In this document: positions 17,842 to 26,245 of the stretch, in pieces | Numbering within the stretch: the first letter of the stretch is position 1 | Layout of the letters: the number at the start of each line of letters is the position of its first letter | Assembly: GCA_963755375.1 (NCBI GenBank) | Contig: CAVWKG010000016.1 | Span: 1,116,001-1,180,000 of the forward strand | Length of the DNA: 64,000 nucleotides | Source of the DNA: Bog-473 sp963755375 | GTDB lineage: Bacteria > Actinomycetota > Acidimicrobiia > Acidimicrobiales > RAAP-2 | Direction: 5' to 3' | Notes under the pieces: model-generated | Told to the model about the DNA's origin: nothing | The model's input: only the letters and a program-made list of their open reading frames with translations | Databases searched by the model: none | Made by a program: the position numbers and the translations under genes

Positions 17842-18879
17842 CTACAGCCAGCTTCGCAGCTTTTCGATCATGGCGACAGGATCGGGGCCGACCGGCGTCA
17901 CGTTGAGGTGGGTCACGCCCACCTCGGCCAGGGCGGCCACGCGCTCCTTGATGTAGGACTCGGGGCCGCAGAGCGACGTCGCCTCCAAGAGCTCCGCCGG
18001 GACCAGCGCCGCCGCCTCCTTCTTCTTGCCCGCCAGGTAGAGCTCCTGGATTTCGGCGGCCTCCTTCTCGTAGCCGTAGCGGCACGCCAGCGCGTTGTAG
18101 AAGTTCTTCCCCTTGGCGCCCATCCCGCCGATGTAGAGCGCGGCGCCACCGCGGCCCATGTCGCGGATCGACGCCACCTCCGCCTCCTCGCCGAGGGCCA
18201 GGATGCCGCCGGCCGCGATCTGCAGGGTGTCGAGCGCGGGGTCCCGCTTGGCCGCGCCGGCATTGAGCGAGGGCCCGAAGACCTCTTTGACCTTCTCGGG
18301 GACGAAGAAGATGGGGAGCCAACCGTCGGCCACCTCGGCCGTCAGGGCCACGTTCTTCTCGCCCAGCGCGGCGACCCAGATCGGGATGCGGGCGCGCACC
18401 GGGTGGTTGATCAGCTTCAAGGGCTTGCCGAGGCCGGTCCCCTCGCCGGCCGGCAGCGGGATGTGGTACGCCGCACCGTCGTGGGTCAGCGGGGCCTCAC
18501 GGGCCCAGACGTCCCGGCAGATCTCGATGATCTCGCGGGTGCGGGCCAGGGGGCGGTCGTAGGGCACGCCGTGGAAGCCCTCGATCACCTGGGGGCCCGA
18601 GGCCCCCAGCCCGAGGTGGCAGCGCCCGCCGGAAACGGCGTCGACGCCGGCAGCGGTCATGGCGATCAGGGTCGGGGTGCGGCTGTAGATCGGCAAGATG
18701 GCCGAGCCGATCTCCACCCGCTCGGTCTTGGCGGCCAGGTACCCCATGTAGCTGGGCGCGTCGAAGCTGTAGGCCTCGGCCACCCAGACCACGTCCAGCC
18801 CGACCTTCTCCAGTTCCGCCGCCTGGCGGGCCGATTCGGCGAACCCCCCGGCGTAGCTCAACGTCATGGACAGCTTCAC
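17842..18879 (-). CDS. LLM-class F420-dependent oxidoreductase
   Basis: A luciferase-like monooxygenase fold of 345 residues. The N-terminal beta strand and AAELEKVGLDVVWVAEAY, RVEIGSAI, GRCHLGLGASGPQVIEGFHG and the C-terminal VTHLNVTP segment are typical of the F420-binding branch (MSMEG-type LLM proteins). It would carry out a hydride transfer using F420. The GTG start has GGGAGGA upstream. It is upstream of, and in the same direction as, the amidohydrolase at 16060. Confidence 0.87.
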   Translation of the reverse strand: MKLSMTLSYAGGFAESARQAAELEKVGLDVVWVAEAYSFDAPSYMGYLAAKTERVEIGSAILPIYSRTPTLIAMTAAGVDAVSGGRCHLGLGASGPQVIEGFHGVPYDRPLARTREIIEICRDVWAREAPLTHDGAAYHIPLPAGEGTGLGKPLKLINHPVRARIPIWVAALGEKNVALTAEVADGWLPIFFVPEKVKEVFGPSLNAGAAKRDPALDTLQIAAGGILALGEEAEVASIRDMGRGGAALYIGGMGAKGKNFYNALACRYGYEKEAAEIQELYLAGKKKEAAALVPAELLEATSLCGPESYIKERVAALAEVGVTHLNVTPVGPDPVAMIEKLRSWL

Positions 18880-18996
18880 GCGGTCCTCCCTTTCCTCGGT
18901 CCTGAAGCGGGGCCGGGCGACCGCCGCCGCCCCGTGCGGTTGCGCCCATCCTGCCTCGGCACTTGGGGGTACTCAACTCTCCGTCCCGACCACCCG

Positions 18997-19002
18997 TAGC
19001 AT
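18997..19002 (+). promoter_or_regulatory. Probable leaderless -10 box TAGCAT
   Basis: TAGCAT, seven bases before the GTG at 19010, with no ribosome binding site between; supports this start. Confidence 0.5.
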
Positions 19003-19009
19003 CGCAGCC

Positions 19010-19624
19010 GTGACGGCCCCCCGGACGGAACTGGTCCTCTTCGATCTGGGCGGTGTGCTCATCGCTCCCGGCGGGGTGGCGCCGATGCGGGAACTGAGCG
19101 GCCTCGGCAGCGACGAGGCCCTGTGGGCCCGCTGGCTGAGTTGCCCGTGGGTGCGCCGCTTCGAGGCGGGGCGGTGCACGCCCGAGGAGTTCGCCGCCGG
19201 CGTGGTGGACGACTGGGGGCTCGAGGTCGAGCCGGCCGCGTTCCTGACGGAATTCGGAGGCTGGCCCGAGCCCCCCTACGAGGGCGCGCTGGAACTCGTG
19301 GCCGCCGTCCAGGCGACGGTGCCGGCGGCGTTCCTCTCGAACATGAACTCCTTCCAGTGGGCGGCCAACTACGAGGCGATCCCGCTGACCCGGGCCTTCG
19401 CCTACCGCTTCCTCTCCTTCGAACTCGGCATGGTCAAACCCGACGCGGCCGTCTTCGACGCCGTGGCGGCACGCCTGCCGGTCGCCCGCGACCGGGTACT
19501 CTTCTTGGACGACAACGCGCTCAACGTGGCGGCGGCCGAGGGCGCCGGGTTCGCCGCCCGCCACGTGCGTGGCCTCGACGCGGCGAGGGCCGCACTGGTC
19601 GCGGCGGGCGTGCTCGACGTCTGA
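19010..19624 (+). CDS. HAD-family hydrolase
   Basis: A 204-residue haloacid-dehalogenase-like protein. The motifs are in order: FDLGGVL (nucleophile Asp12, with Gly in place of the second Asp), SNMN (motif II Ser), GMVKPD (motif III Lys) and LFLDDN (motif IV). DLGGV is usual in the epoxide-hydrolase-N-terminal/YihX subgroup, so phosphatase activity is plausible. The GTG at 19010 is chosen over upstream ATGs because a TAGCAT -10 box lies seven bases before it. Confidence 0.85.
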   Translation: MTAPRTELVLFDLGGVLIAPGGVAPMRELSGLGSDEALWARWLSCPWVRRFEAGRCTPEEFAAGVVDDWGLEVEPAAFLTEFGGWPEPPYEGALELVAAVQATVPAAFLSNMNSFQWAANYEAIPLTRAFAYRFLSFELGMVKPDAAVFDAVAARLPVARDRVLFLDDNALNVAAAEGAGFAARHVRGLDAARAALVAAGVLDV

Positions 19625-19685
19625 AGGGCGATCGAGCCGGCGCTGCCGGTTGGGGGGGTCGCCGCGCCTGTGCCAACATGCCGCC

Positions 19686-20108
19686 ATGGTTGCCCACGGC
19701 CCGATGCTGCGTCTCCTGCCGCGTCTCAGCGACGACGTCACCTTCTTCTGGACTTCCGGCGAGGACGGCGTGCTGCGCCTGCTGCGCTGCAACGCCTGCG
19801 GGTTCTTCATCCACCCGCCGGGCCCGCTGTGTCCCCGCTGCCTGTCCCCTGACGTGGCGCCCCAGGCGGTCAGCGGGCGGGGCCATGTCGAGACGTTCAC
19901 CGTCAACTATCAGCAGTGGATTCCCGGGAGTGACCCCTACATCATCGCCTGGGTGTCGATCGACGAGCAGCCCGACGTCCGGCTGACGACGAACCTGGTG
20001 GACGTGGAGCCCGACGACGTCCGCATCGGCATGCCCGTGCGCGTGGTGTTCGAACACGCCGAGGACGTCTGGCTCCCGCTCTTCACCCCGGTGGAGGACG
20101 CGTCGTGA
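19686..20108 (+). CDS. Zn-ribbon domain-containing OB-fold protein (DUF35)
   Basis: 140 residues: a rubredoxin-like zinc ribbon with four cysteines (35, 38, 49, 52 in CNACG...CPRC) followed by an OB fold (VETFTVNYQQWIPGSDPYIIAWV). These proteins are partners of thiolase-fold enzymes. Its stop overlaps the GTG of the thiolase-fold gene at 20105 by four bases, which strongly implies a two-subunit enzyme. The ATG at 19686 starts the homologous part; residues before it look non-coding. CAACAT six bases upstream may be the -10 box. Confidence 0.88.
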   Translation: MVAHGPMLRLLPRLSDDVTFFWTSGEDGVLRLLRCNACGFFIHPPGPLCPRCLSPDVAPQAVSGRGHVETFTVNYQQWIPGSDPYIIAWVSIDEQPDVRLTTNLVDVEPDDVRIGMPVRVVFEHAEDVWLPLFTPVEDAS

Positions 20109-21337
20109 GCCCGCGTCCGGCAGAGGAGCCGCTGGAGCGGCGGGCCATCATCTCGGGCATCGGGCAGTCGGACGTCGGGCGGCGGCTGGGGCGCGCCGAC
20201 CTCGACCTCACCGTCGAGGCGGGCCTGGCCGCCATCGCCGACGCCGGGCTGACCCGCGACGACATCGACGGGCTCTCGACGTACCCCGGCATGGGGGCGG
20301 GGACGCCCGGCTTCGCCGGCCCAACCACGCCGGAGGTCCAGGACGCCATGGGCCTGTCCCTGAACTGGCACGACGGCGGCGGCGAGGGCGCCGGGCAGAT
20401 GCGCGCCGTCATCGCAGCCTCCCTGGCCGTCGCCGCGGGCCTGGCCCGGCACGTGCTCGTCTACCGGACCGTGACCGAGGGCAGCGCCCAGGGCACGGGC
20501 GGCCGCCAACCCATGGGCGGTTCGGGCGGCGGAGGTTCGGTCCCGCGCTTCGGCAGCTTCATGCAGTGGTCGCTCCCCTACGGCGCCGTGTCGGCCGCCA
20601 ACTGGATCGCCATGGTCGGACAGCGCCGCATGTACGAGTTCGGTCTCACGCGTGAGCAACTGGGCCAGATCGCCATCACGGCGCGACGCAACGCCGCGCT
20701 CAACCCGAAGGCTGTCTACACGGACCCCATGTCGATGGACGACTACCTCGCGGCGCGCATCATCACCACACCGCTGTGCCTCTTCGATTGCGACGCGCCA
20801 TGCGATGGTTCGACGGCGGTCATCGTGTCGCACCGCGACATGGCCGGCGACCTCGACCATCCCGCCGTGCAGATCAACGCGGTGGGTACCGCCCTGCGCG
20901 GCCGGCCGAGCTGGGACCAGTTCGACGACATGACGACGATGGCGGCGCGTGACGCGGCGGCCTCCATGTGGGAGCGCACCGATCTCACGCCGGCCGACGT
21001 GGACACCGCGCAGCTCTACGACGGCTTCAGCGTGCTCACCATCGTGTGGCTCGAGGCGCTCGGGTTCTGCGGCCGCGGCGAGAGCGGGCCTTTCATTGAG
21101 GGGGGCGCCAACATCGCCCGGGACGGGCTGCTCCCGCTCAACACGGCGGGAGGGCAGCTCTCGGGCGGCCGCCTGCACGGGTTCTCCCTCATCCACGAGG
21201 CCTGCGTGCAGCTCCGCGGCGAGGGCGGCGCGCGCCAGGTCGTGCGTCCCGGCGGCCGGAACCCCGAGGTCGCCGCCGTGGCCAATGGCGGTGGGCCGAT
21301 CGCCGGCACCATGTTGCTCACCCGGGGCATCCCCTGA
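20105..21337 (+). CDS. Thiolase-fold protein (lipid-transfer/SCP2-thiolase-like)
   Basis: 410 residues of the thiolase superfamily. AIISGIGQSDVGRRLGR, LYDGFSVLTIVWLEALGF and NTAGGQLSGGRLHG are family segments. At the place where thiolases carry the nucleophilic Cys (after the GGG at 91-93) the sequence reads GGGEGAGQMR, with no Cys. Together with the DUF35 partner encoded just upstream, this resembles Ltp2-ChsH2(DUF35), an acyl-CoA retro-aldolase in steroid side-chain degradation. A thiolase or beta-hydroxyacyl-CoA aldolase role is therefore possible; which one is inference. Confidence 0.85.
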   Translation: MSPRPAEEPLERRAIISGIGQSDVGRRLGRADLDLTVEAGLAAIADAGLTRDDIDGLSTYPGMGAGTPGFAGPTTPEVQDAMGLSLNWHDGGGEGAGQMRAVIAASLAVAAGLARHVLVYRTVTEGSAQGTGGRQPMGGSGGGGSVPRFGSFMQWSLPYGAVSAANWIAMVGQRRMYEFGLTREQLGQIAITARRNAALNPKAVYTDPMSMDDYLAARIITTPLCLFDCDAPCDGSTAVIVSHRDMAGDLDHPAVQINAVGTALRGRPSWDQFDDMTTMAARDAAASMWERTDLTPADVDTAQLYDGFSVLTIVWLEALGFCGRGESGPFIEGGANIARDGLLPLNTAGGQLSGGRLHGFSLIHEACVQLRGEGGARQVVRPGGRNPEVAAVANGGGPIAGTMLLTRGIP

Positions 21338-21341
21338 TCTC

Positions 21342-21362
21342 AGGTTCCTGACCTGGGAACTT
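21342..21362 (+). terminator. Weak hairpin after the thiolase-fold gene
   Basis: AGGTTCC pairs with GGAACTT (one G-T) around a 7-base loop just after the stop at 21337. No T-tract, so termination is uncertain. Confidence 0.35.
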
Positions 21363-21429
21363 CCACCGAGCCTCATCTTGAAGTTGAACATGACCTTCAG
21401 AGTTCGGACGCCGATGGCCGGTTCAACGT

Positions 21430-21465
21430 GAGGTCGAGGTCGAGGTCGAGGTTGAGGTTGAGGGT
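21430..21465 (+). repeat. Hexanucleotide tandem repeat (GAGGTC/T)
   Basis: Six copies of GAGGTC, drifting to GAGGTT and GAGGGT, between convergent genes. Directly repeated GGTTCAAC (21420-21427 and 21463-21470) flanks it. Confidence 0.75.
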
Positions 21466-21476
21466 TCAACTCCCGC

Positions 21477-23141
21477 TCATCGTCCGGGCGTCGTCCCGGC
21501 CAGGTGGTGCGCCGCCCGCGCCGCCAGGGCCACCAGCGTCAACGTGGGGCCGTAGCCGCTCGAGGTGACGAAGACCGAGGAGTCGGTCACGACGACGTTG
21601 TCGAGGGAGTGCACCCTCCCCCAGCGGTCCACCACCGACGTACCGGGGTCGTCCCCCATGCGCACCGTGCCCATGACGTGGCGGCTCTCGGGGATCGGCG
21701 TCGCCCCGACCCCGTGGTACGAGACGCCCGGCGAAGAGGTGTGGATCACCCATTCGGCGCCCATCTCCTCCAAGACCGATTGGAGGATCTTGCCGTGGTA
21801 CTTCGACGCCGCCAGCTCGTGGCGGCCCGGCTGGTACGTCACCCGGGCCACCGGGAAGCCCCGGGCGTCACGGATCGACGGGCTCAGGTCGACCGTGTTG
21901 GTGGAGTAGGGCAGGTCCTCCCCCTGCATGATGAAGGCCCACATGCGCTCGCGCAGGTTCGACTCACGCATGGCCCGTGCGTGGTGGCGCCCCCAGGGCG
22001 AATGGCGCGCCTCCATGATGGGCAGGCCGCCGCCGCTGTGCTCGACCAGACCGCCGCGGAACCACGGGAGGCCGGCGTCGGCGGCCGCTCCCCGCGCGCC
22101 GTCGTCCTGGACCATGGCGTCGTCGTGCACGTGGGTGACCGACCGCCCCTTGTGGGGGTGCAGGCGCATGGTCGGGAAGTGCCCGACGACGATGGTCTGG
22201 AAGTGCACCATCAGGTACTTGCCGAGCACCGGATGGTCCAGGCCCGAGAGCAGCAGCAGTCGCGGCGTCTCGATGGCTCCCCCCGCCACCACGACCACTT
22301 CGGCCTCCCTCGTGTGCGCGGCCCCGTCCGCCCCGATGAACTCGACGCCGGTGGCGCGCCGGCCCTCGGTGAGGATGCGGCTCACGTAGGTCTCGGCCAT
22401 CAGCTCCGCCCGCCCCGTGGCCATCGCCTTGGTCAGCAGGGCCACCGGGTCCCCCTTGGCGTGGATGGGACAGCCGAAGAACGCGCAGTAGCCGCAGTTG
22501 TTGCAGGCCGGCCGGCCGTCGTAGGCGATGCTGTTCGCCGCCGTCGGAGCCTCGTAGGGATGCAGGCCGACCTTCTCCGCGGCGGCCGACGACAGCACGG
22601 CGCCGTACATCGGCGCCCCGGGCGGCATCGGATACGGGCCGGACCGCCAGGCGGCGAAAGGGTTGGCGCCGGCACGGCCGGAGACCCCGATGGCCCGCTC
22701 GACCTCTGCGTAGTACGGCTCGAGCTCGGCGTAGTCGACCGGCCAGTCCCCGACCGCGGCGCCCTCCTGCGGTCCGTAGGTCGAGAAAAGCCCGAAATCC
22801 TCCTCTCGAAAGCGCGGCACCTTGCCGTCGGCGTGAGTGCCGCCGCCGCCGACCGTGGTGGGGATGGAGTTCACCTCGCCGACGTGGGTGTGCTCGCCCT
22901 CGTCAGCCGAGCGGCGGAAAGCCCGCGGCTCGACGAGCGGGTCGGGCCCGAGGAAGTAGCGCGACACGAACTTGATCTCGTCGTTGGAGTAGTCGGCGGC
23001 TGGCCGCGTCAGGTCGTCGGGATCGAGCAGATGGTTGCGGCCCTTCTCCATGATGACGACGGACCAGCCCGCCCGGGTCAGCACCTCGGCCGCCGTGGCG
23101 CCCCCGGGGCCGGAGCCGATGACGATGGCGTTGGGGGTCAC
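21477..23141 (-). CDS. GMC family FAD-dependent oxidoreductase
   Basis: A 554-residue glucose-methanol-choline oxidoreductase. AIVIGSGPGGATAAEVL binds FAD near the N terminus, and HVMGTVRMGDDP near the C terminus carries the conserved catalytic His. A cysteine cluster CNNCGYCAFFGC at about residue 220 is like that in the membrane-associated gluconate/sorbitol dehydrogenase branch. The GTG overlaps the stop of the upstream small subunit (GTGA). Together they likely form a quinone- or cytochrome-linked alcohol or sugar dehydrogenase. No cytochrome subunit is nearby. Confidence 0.9.
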   Translation of the reverse strand: MTPNAIVIGSGPGGATAAEVLTRAGWSVVIMEKGRNHLLDPDDLTRPAADYSNDEIKFVSRYFLGPDPLVEPRAFRRSADEGEHTHVGEVNSIPTTVGGGGTHADGKVPRFREEDFGLFSTYGPQEGAAVGDWPVDYAELEPYYAEVERAIGVSGRAGANPFAAWRSGPYPMPPGAPMYGAVLSSAAAEKVGLHPYEAPTAANSIAYDGRPACNNCGYCAFFGCPIHAKGDPVALLTKAMATGRAELMAETYVSRILTEGRRATGVEFIGADGAAHTREAEVVVVAGGAIETPRLLLLSGLDHPVLGKYLMVHFQTIVVGHFPTMRLHPHKGRSVTHVHDDAMVQDDGARGAAADAGLPWFRGGLVEHSGGGLPIMEARHSPWGRHHARAMRESNLRERMWAFIMQGEDLPYSTNTVDLSPSIRDARGFPVARVTYQPGRHELAASKYHGKILQSVLEEMGAEWVIHTSSPGVSYHGVGATPIPESRHVMGTVRMGDDPGTSVVDRWGRVHSLDNVVVTDSSVFVTSSGYGPTLTLVALAARAAHHLAGTTPGR

Positions 23142-23701
23142 GGCTGCGACACCTCGGCGTCGCTGTAGCCGCGTGGCTGTACGTCGCCTTCGTAGTCGAT
23201 GTAGTCCCAACCCACGCAGTCCCGGTTGCCCCCGTACTCCGGCGCGCCGTACATGCCCTCGCAGCAGTGCTCCCACAAGAGCTCGCAGAAGTCCTCGTCG
23301 GCCCGCAGCCGCCGCCGCTGCTCGCGGCCGTCGACCTCGGCGAAGTCGGCACCCAGCGTGGCCAACCCCTCCCGGTAGCGCTCCTGGAGCCCCACCACTG
23401 GTCCGTTGAACTCGCGCTCGGGCCGCCCCTGCGAACCCTCGATCCGCATGCGCCAGGCCAGCTCGTCCAGGGGCGACAAGGGGTGGAACGTGGCGAAACC
23501 GGCCACGCCGCCCTTGCGCCCCGAGGTCGGGCCGCCGGCCCAGATCCGCGGAGGGTCGAAGGAGAACGCCCCCAGGAATCCGTCGACGTAGTCGGCCACC
23601 CCGGCCTCCTCCGCCCCCGGTGTGCCCTCCCCCGAGGGCAGCATCTGGGCGCAGGCCGCCCGCAGCGTGGCGTATTCCTGCTCGCTCAGCCAGACGGGCA
23701 T
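23138..23701 (-). CDS. Gluconate 2-dehydrogenase subunit 3 family protein
   Basis: A 187-residue small subunit matching the pattern of GMC partner proteins (LSEQEYATLRAACAQMLPS at the start and YDYEGD-like acidic, aromatic end). No twin-arginine signal is visible at its N terminus, unlike many family members, so the complex may be cytoplasmic. It starts leaderless: TACGTT lies six bases before the ATG. It is coupled to the GMC gene and divergent from HyuA, with operator 3 between. Confidence 0.8.
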   Translation of the reverse strand: MPVWLSEQEYATLRAACAQMLPSGEGTPGAEEAGVADYVDGFLGAFSFDPPRIWAGGPTSGRKGGVAGFATFHPLSPLDELAWRMRIEGSQGRPEREFNGPVVGLQERYREGLATLGADFAEVDGREQRRRLRADEDFCELLWEHCCEGMYGAPEYGGNRDCVGWDYIDYEGDVQPRGYSDAEVSQP

Positions 23702-23707
23702 CGGGCA

Positions 23708-23713
23708 AACGTA
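23708..23713 (-). promoter_or_regulatory. Probable leaderless -10 box TACGTT
   Basis: On the reverse strand TACGTT, six bases, then the ATG at 23701. Confidence 0.45.
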
Positions 23714-23734
23714 GCGTGGCGACCACCCAATTGC

Positions 23735-23748
23735 TGACGCTGCTGTCA
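23735..23748. promoter_or_regulatory. TGACACNNGTGTCA-like operator 3
   Basis: TGACGCTGCTGTCA matches 12 of 14 positions. It sits between the GMC small subunit and HyuA; TAGGAT (23752-23757) just after it may be the -10 box of HyuA. Confidence 0.5.
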
Positions 23749-23800
23749 GGTTAGGATCGTGCGTCAGCCGTCCCGCCCCGGGGCGGGCCGGGAGGATGGC

Positions 23801-25882
23801 ATGGCGCAGGAGGGCTACCGGGTCGGCGTCGACGTGGGCGGCACGTTCACCGACCTGATCTGCATCACGCCGGACGGCCAGGTGGTCCTCGACAAGACGC
23901 CCACCACACCCGAGGACCAGTCGGTCGGCGTCCTGACCGGCATGGAGCAGCTCGCCGGCACCTTCGGGCTCGACCCGACGGCGTTCTGCGGGGCCCTCGA
24001 GGCCTTCGTGCACGGGACGACCACCGCGGACAACACCATGATCGAGATGAGCGGCGCGCCCACCGGCCTGCTCGCCACCGAAGGGCACCGGGACGAGATC
24101 GAGCTGCGGCGCGATCACAAGGAGGAGATCTGGGACCCCGCCGCTCCCCCGCCTGAGCCGATCGCCCGGCGGCGGGCCCGCATTCCGATCCCGGAGCGGG
24201 TCGACTTCGAGGGCCACGTGGTGCTGGACCTCGACGAGGAGTCCGTGCGCCGGGGTGTGCGCCGACTGCAGAAGCTGGGCGTGGAGTCGATCGCCGTCTG
24301 CTTCCTGTTCAGCTTCGTGAACCCCGACCACGAGCGGCGGGCCCGGGAGCTGATCCGCGAGGAGTTCCCCGACGTCGGGCACATCTCGCTGTCGCACGAG
24401 GTCCTCCCCCGGGCGCCTGAGTTCGAACGGACGTCGACGACCCTCGTCAACGCCTACGTGGCGCCGAAGATCACGGCGTACGTCGACCGGCTGGTCGAGA
24501 AGCTGCGTCGGTCCGGGTTCGACGGCCAGGTCGTGCTGATGCAGTCGAGCGGGGGCGTCATGCCGCCCCAGTCCGTACAGCGGCGCGCCGTCTCGCTGCT
24601 CGGCTCGGGCCCGACGGGCGGCGTCATGGGGGCGGCCGTCGCCGCCGGGCGCAGCGGCGTGCACGACTTCGTGGCGGCCGACATGGGCGGCACCTCCTAC
24701 GACGTGTGCCTGGTACAGCACGGCCAGCCCGCCGTCGCCACCGACTGGAACTGGCGGCATCGCTACTACGTGAACCTGCCCATGGTCGACATCCACAGTG
24801 TCGGCGCCGGTGGTGGCTCCATCGCACGCGTGCGCCAGGGTGCGCTGCTCGTCGGCCCCGACTCCGCCGGCTCGGTGCCCGGACCGGTCTGCTATTCCCG
24901 CGGCGGGGTGCGCCCGACGGTCACCGACAGCGACGCCGCGCTCGGGTACCTGCCCGCCAAGGGCTTCGCCGGTGGCCGGATGGAGCTCGACGTGGAGGCC
25001 GGTCGGGCCGCCATCGCCCGCGACGTCGCCGAGCCGCTGGGCCTCGACGTCGACGACGCCGCCTGGGCCATGCAGCGCATCGTCAACGCCAACATGGCCA
25101 ACGCCGTGCGCAAGGTCCTGTCCCAGCACGGCGCGGACCCGCGGACCCTGTCGCTGGTCGCCTACGGCGGCGGCGGCCCGGTGCACGCCTGGGCCCAGGC
25201 CCGCGAGCTCGGTATCGGCCGCGTGCTGGTGCCCAAGGCCTCACCGGCCTTCTCCGCGCTGGGGCTGCTCGTCGCGGACTACGTGGTCGACCTGATGCGC
25301 GCCTACGTCGTCAAGCTGTCCGACATCGACCTGGCCCGGGTGCGCGCCCTGGCGGGCGAGCTGCGCCAGGACGCCGAGGCCGAGCTGGCGCCGGCCCGGC
25401 TGGGCGCGGGCGCCGTGCAGGCCGACCTGTTCGCGCAGATGTGTTACCACGGGCAGAACTTCGACATGTCGGTGCCGCTGCCCGAGGGCGAGTCGCTCTC
25501 CGAGGAGCACCTGCTCGACCTGGCCGACCGCTTCCACCACCAGCACGAGGCGGCGCGCGGCTTCGCCTTCCCGACACAGCAGCCCCTGGTGCGCGGCATC
25601 CGGCTGGTGCAGCGCGGCGCCACCCCGAAGCCCCCGGTGCTCGCCCGGATGGGTGACGTGACCCGCGCCGACGACGCCCGCACGGGGGCGCGCCCGGTGC
25701 ATCTCGGCGCCGGGTTCGTGGAGACGCCCACCTACGACGGCGCGGCGCTCGGGGCCGGCGCGGTGGTGGAGGGCCCGGCCCTCATTGAGGAACCCTTCAC
25801 CGTGGTGGTGCTCGCGCCGTCCGACGTGGCGGTGCTCGACGAGCACGGCAACTACGACATCACCATCGGCCCGGTCGGCTGA
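23801..25882 (+). CDS. Hydantoinase/oxoprolinase subunit A family protein (HyuA)
   Basis: A 693-residue protein with the HyuA pattern: VGVDVGGTFTDLICI (ATP-binding) at the N terminus, FVHGTTTADNTMIE, then SSGGVMPPQS, DMGGTSYDV and the C-terminal QMCYHGQNFDMSV. These hydrolyse cyclic amides such as hydantoin or 5-oxoproline, or carboxylate ketones, with ATP. The usual HyuB partner is not adjacent on either side. The ATG at 23801 is chosen since GGAGGA lies upstream. Confidence 0.9.
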   Translation: MAQEGYRVGVDVGGTFTDLICITPDGQVVLDKTPTTPEDQSVGVLTGMEQLAGTFGLDPTAFCGALEAFVHGTTTADNTMIEMSGAPTGLLATEGHRDEIELRRDHKEEIWDPAAPPPEPIARRRARIPIPERVDFEGHVVLDLDEESVRRGVRRLQKLGVESIAVCFLFSFVNPDHERRARELIREEFPDVGHISLSHEVLPRAPEFERTSTTLVNAYVAPKITAYVDRLVEKLRRSGFDGQVVLMQSSGGVMPPQSVQRRAVSLLGSGPTGGVMGAAVAAGRSGVHDFVAADMGGTSYDVCLVQHGQPAVATDWNWRHRYYVNLPMVDIHSVGAGGGSIARVRQGALLVGPDSAGSVPGPVCYSRGGVRPTVTDSDAALGYLPAKGFAGGRMELDVEAGRAAIARDVAEPLGLDVDDAAWAMQRIVNANMANAVRKVLSQHGADPRTLSLVAYGGGGPVHAWAQARELGIGRVLVPKASPAFSALGLLVADYVVDLMRAYVVKLSDIDLARVRALAGELRQDAEAELAPARLGAGAVQADLFAQMCYHGQNFDMSVPLPEGESLSEEHLLDLADRFHHQHEAARGFAFPTQQPLVRGIRLVQRGATPKPPVLARMGDVTRADDARTGARPVHLGAGFVETPTYDGAALGAGAVVEGPALIEEPFTVVVLAPSDVAVLDEHGNYDITIGPVG

Positions 25883-25907
25883 CCACCCGCGAGGGGCACC
25901 TCTCCGC

Positions 25908-26198
25908 TCAGGGCTTGAAGGCGCAGCCGTCCCAGAAGGAGACGAGGCGGCGCCGGAACGGCCCCCGCAGCGCGATGGTGAGGACGTGGGGCCCGGCCGC
26001 GGGATCGCCGCAGTAGCGCACCGTGAGGTCGCCGGCGGGCAGGTCCACGAAATCACCTGAATCGGTCGGTGCCTCCGTCGTCGTGTCGAGCAGGGTGATC
26101 GGGCCGGCGCAGCACCGGTGTGCGTGCGAGCGGACGTAGACGACGCCGCCACGCCCGGAGGCGAACGTCCTGGCCTCGGGAGAGACGATCACGTCCAT
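25908..26198 (-). CDS. Small conserved cysteine/histidine-containing hypothetical protein
   Basis: A 96-residue protein I do not recognise. It holds a HAHRCCAGPITLLDT motif (two adjacent Cys, three His/Cys-type ligands) and a later VRYCGDP segment, then a beta-rich end with FWDGCAF. The four cysteines and two histidines could bind a metal, but that is speculation. The ATG at 26198 is preferred over the ATG at 26207 because TACGAT lies seven bases upstream, overlapping the other ATG. It lies between HyuA (convergent) and the alpha/beta hydrolase (same strand). Confidence 0.6.
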   Translation of the reverse strand: MDVIVSPEARTFASGRGGVVYVRSHAHRCCAGPITLLDTTTEAPTDSGDFVDLPAGDLTVRYCGDPAAGPHVLTIALRGPFRRRLVSFWDGCAFKP

Positions 26199-26205
26199 GG
26201 CAGCC

Positions 26206-26211
26206 ATCGTA
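26206..26211 (-). promoter_or_regulatory. Probable leaderless -10 box TACGAT
   Basis: TACGAT on the reverse strand, seven bases before the ATG at 26198; it decides that start. Confidence 0.45.
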
Positions 26212-26245
26212 CGGCGCCGCGCCGGCGGCAGGTCCGAGGCGCGTG

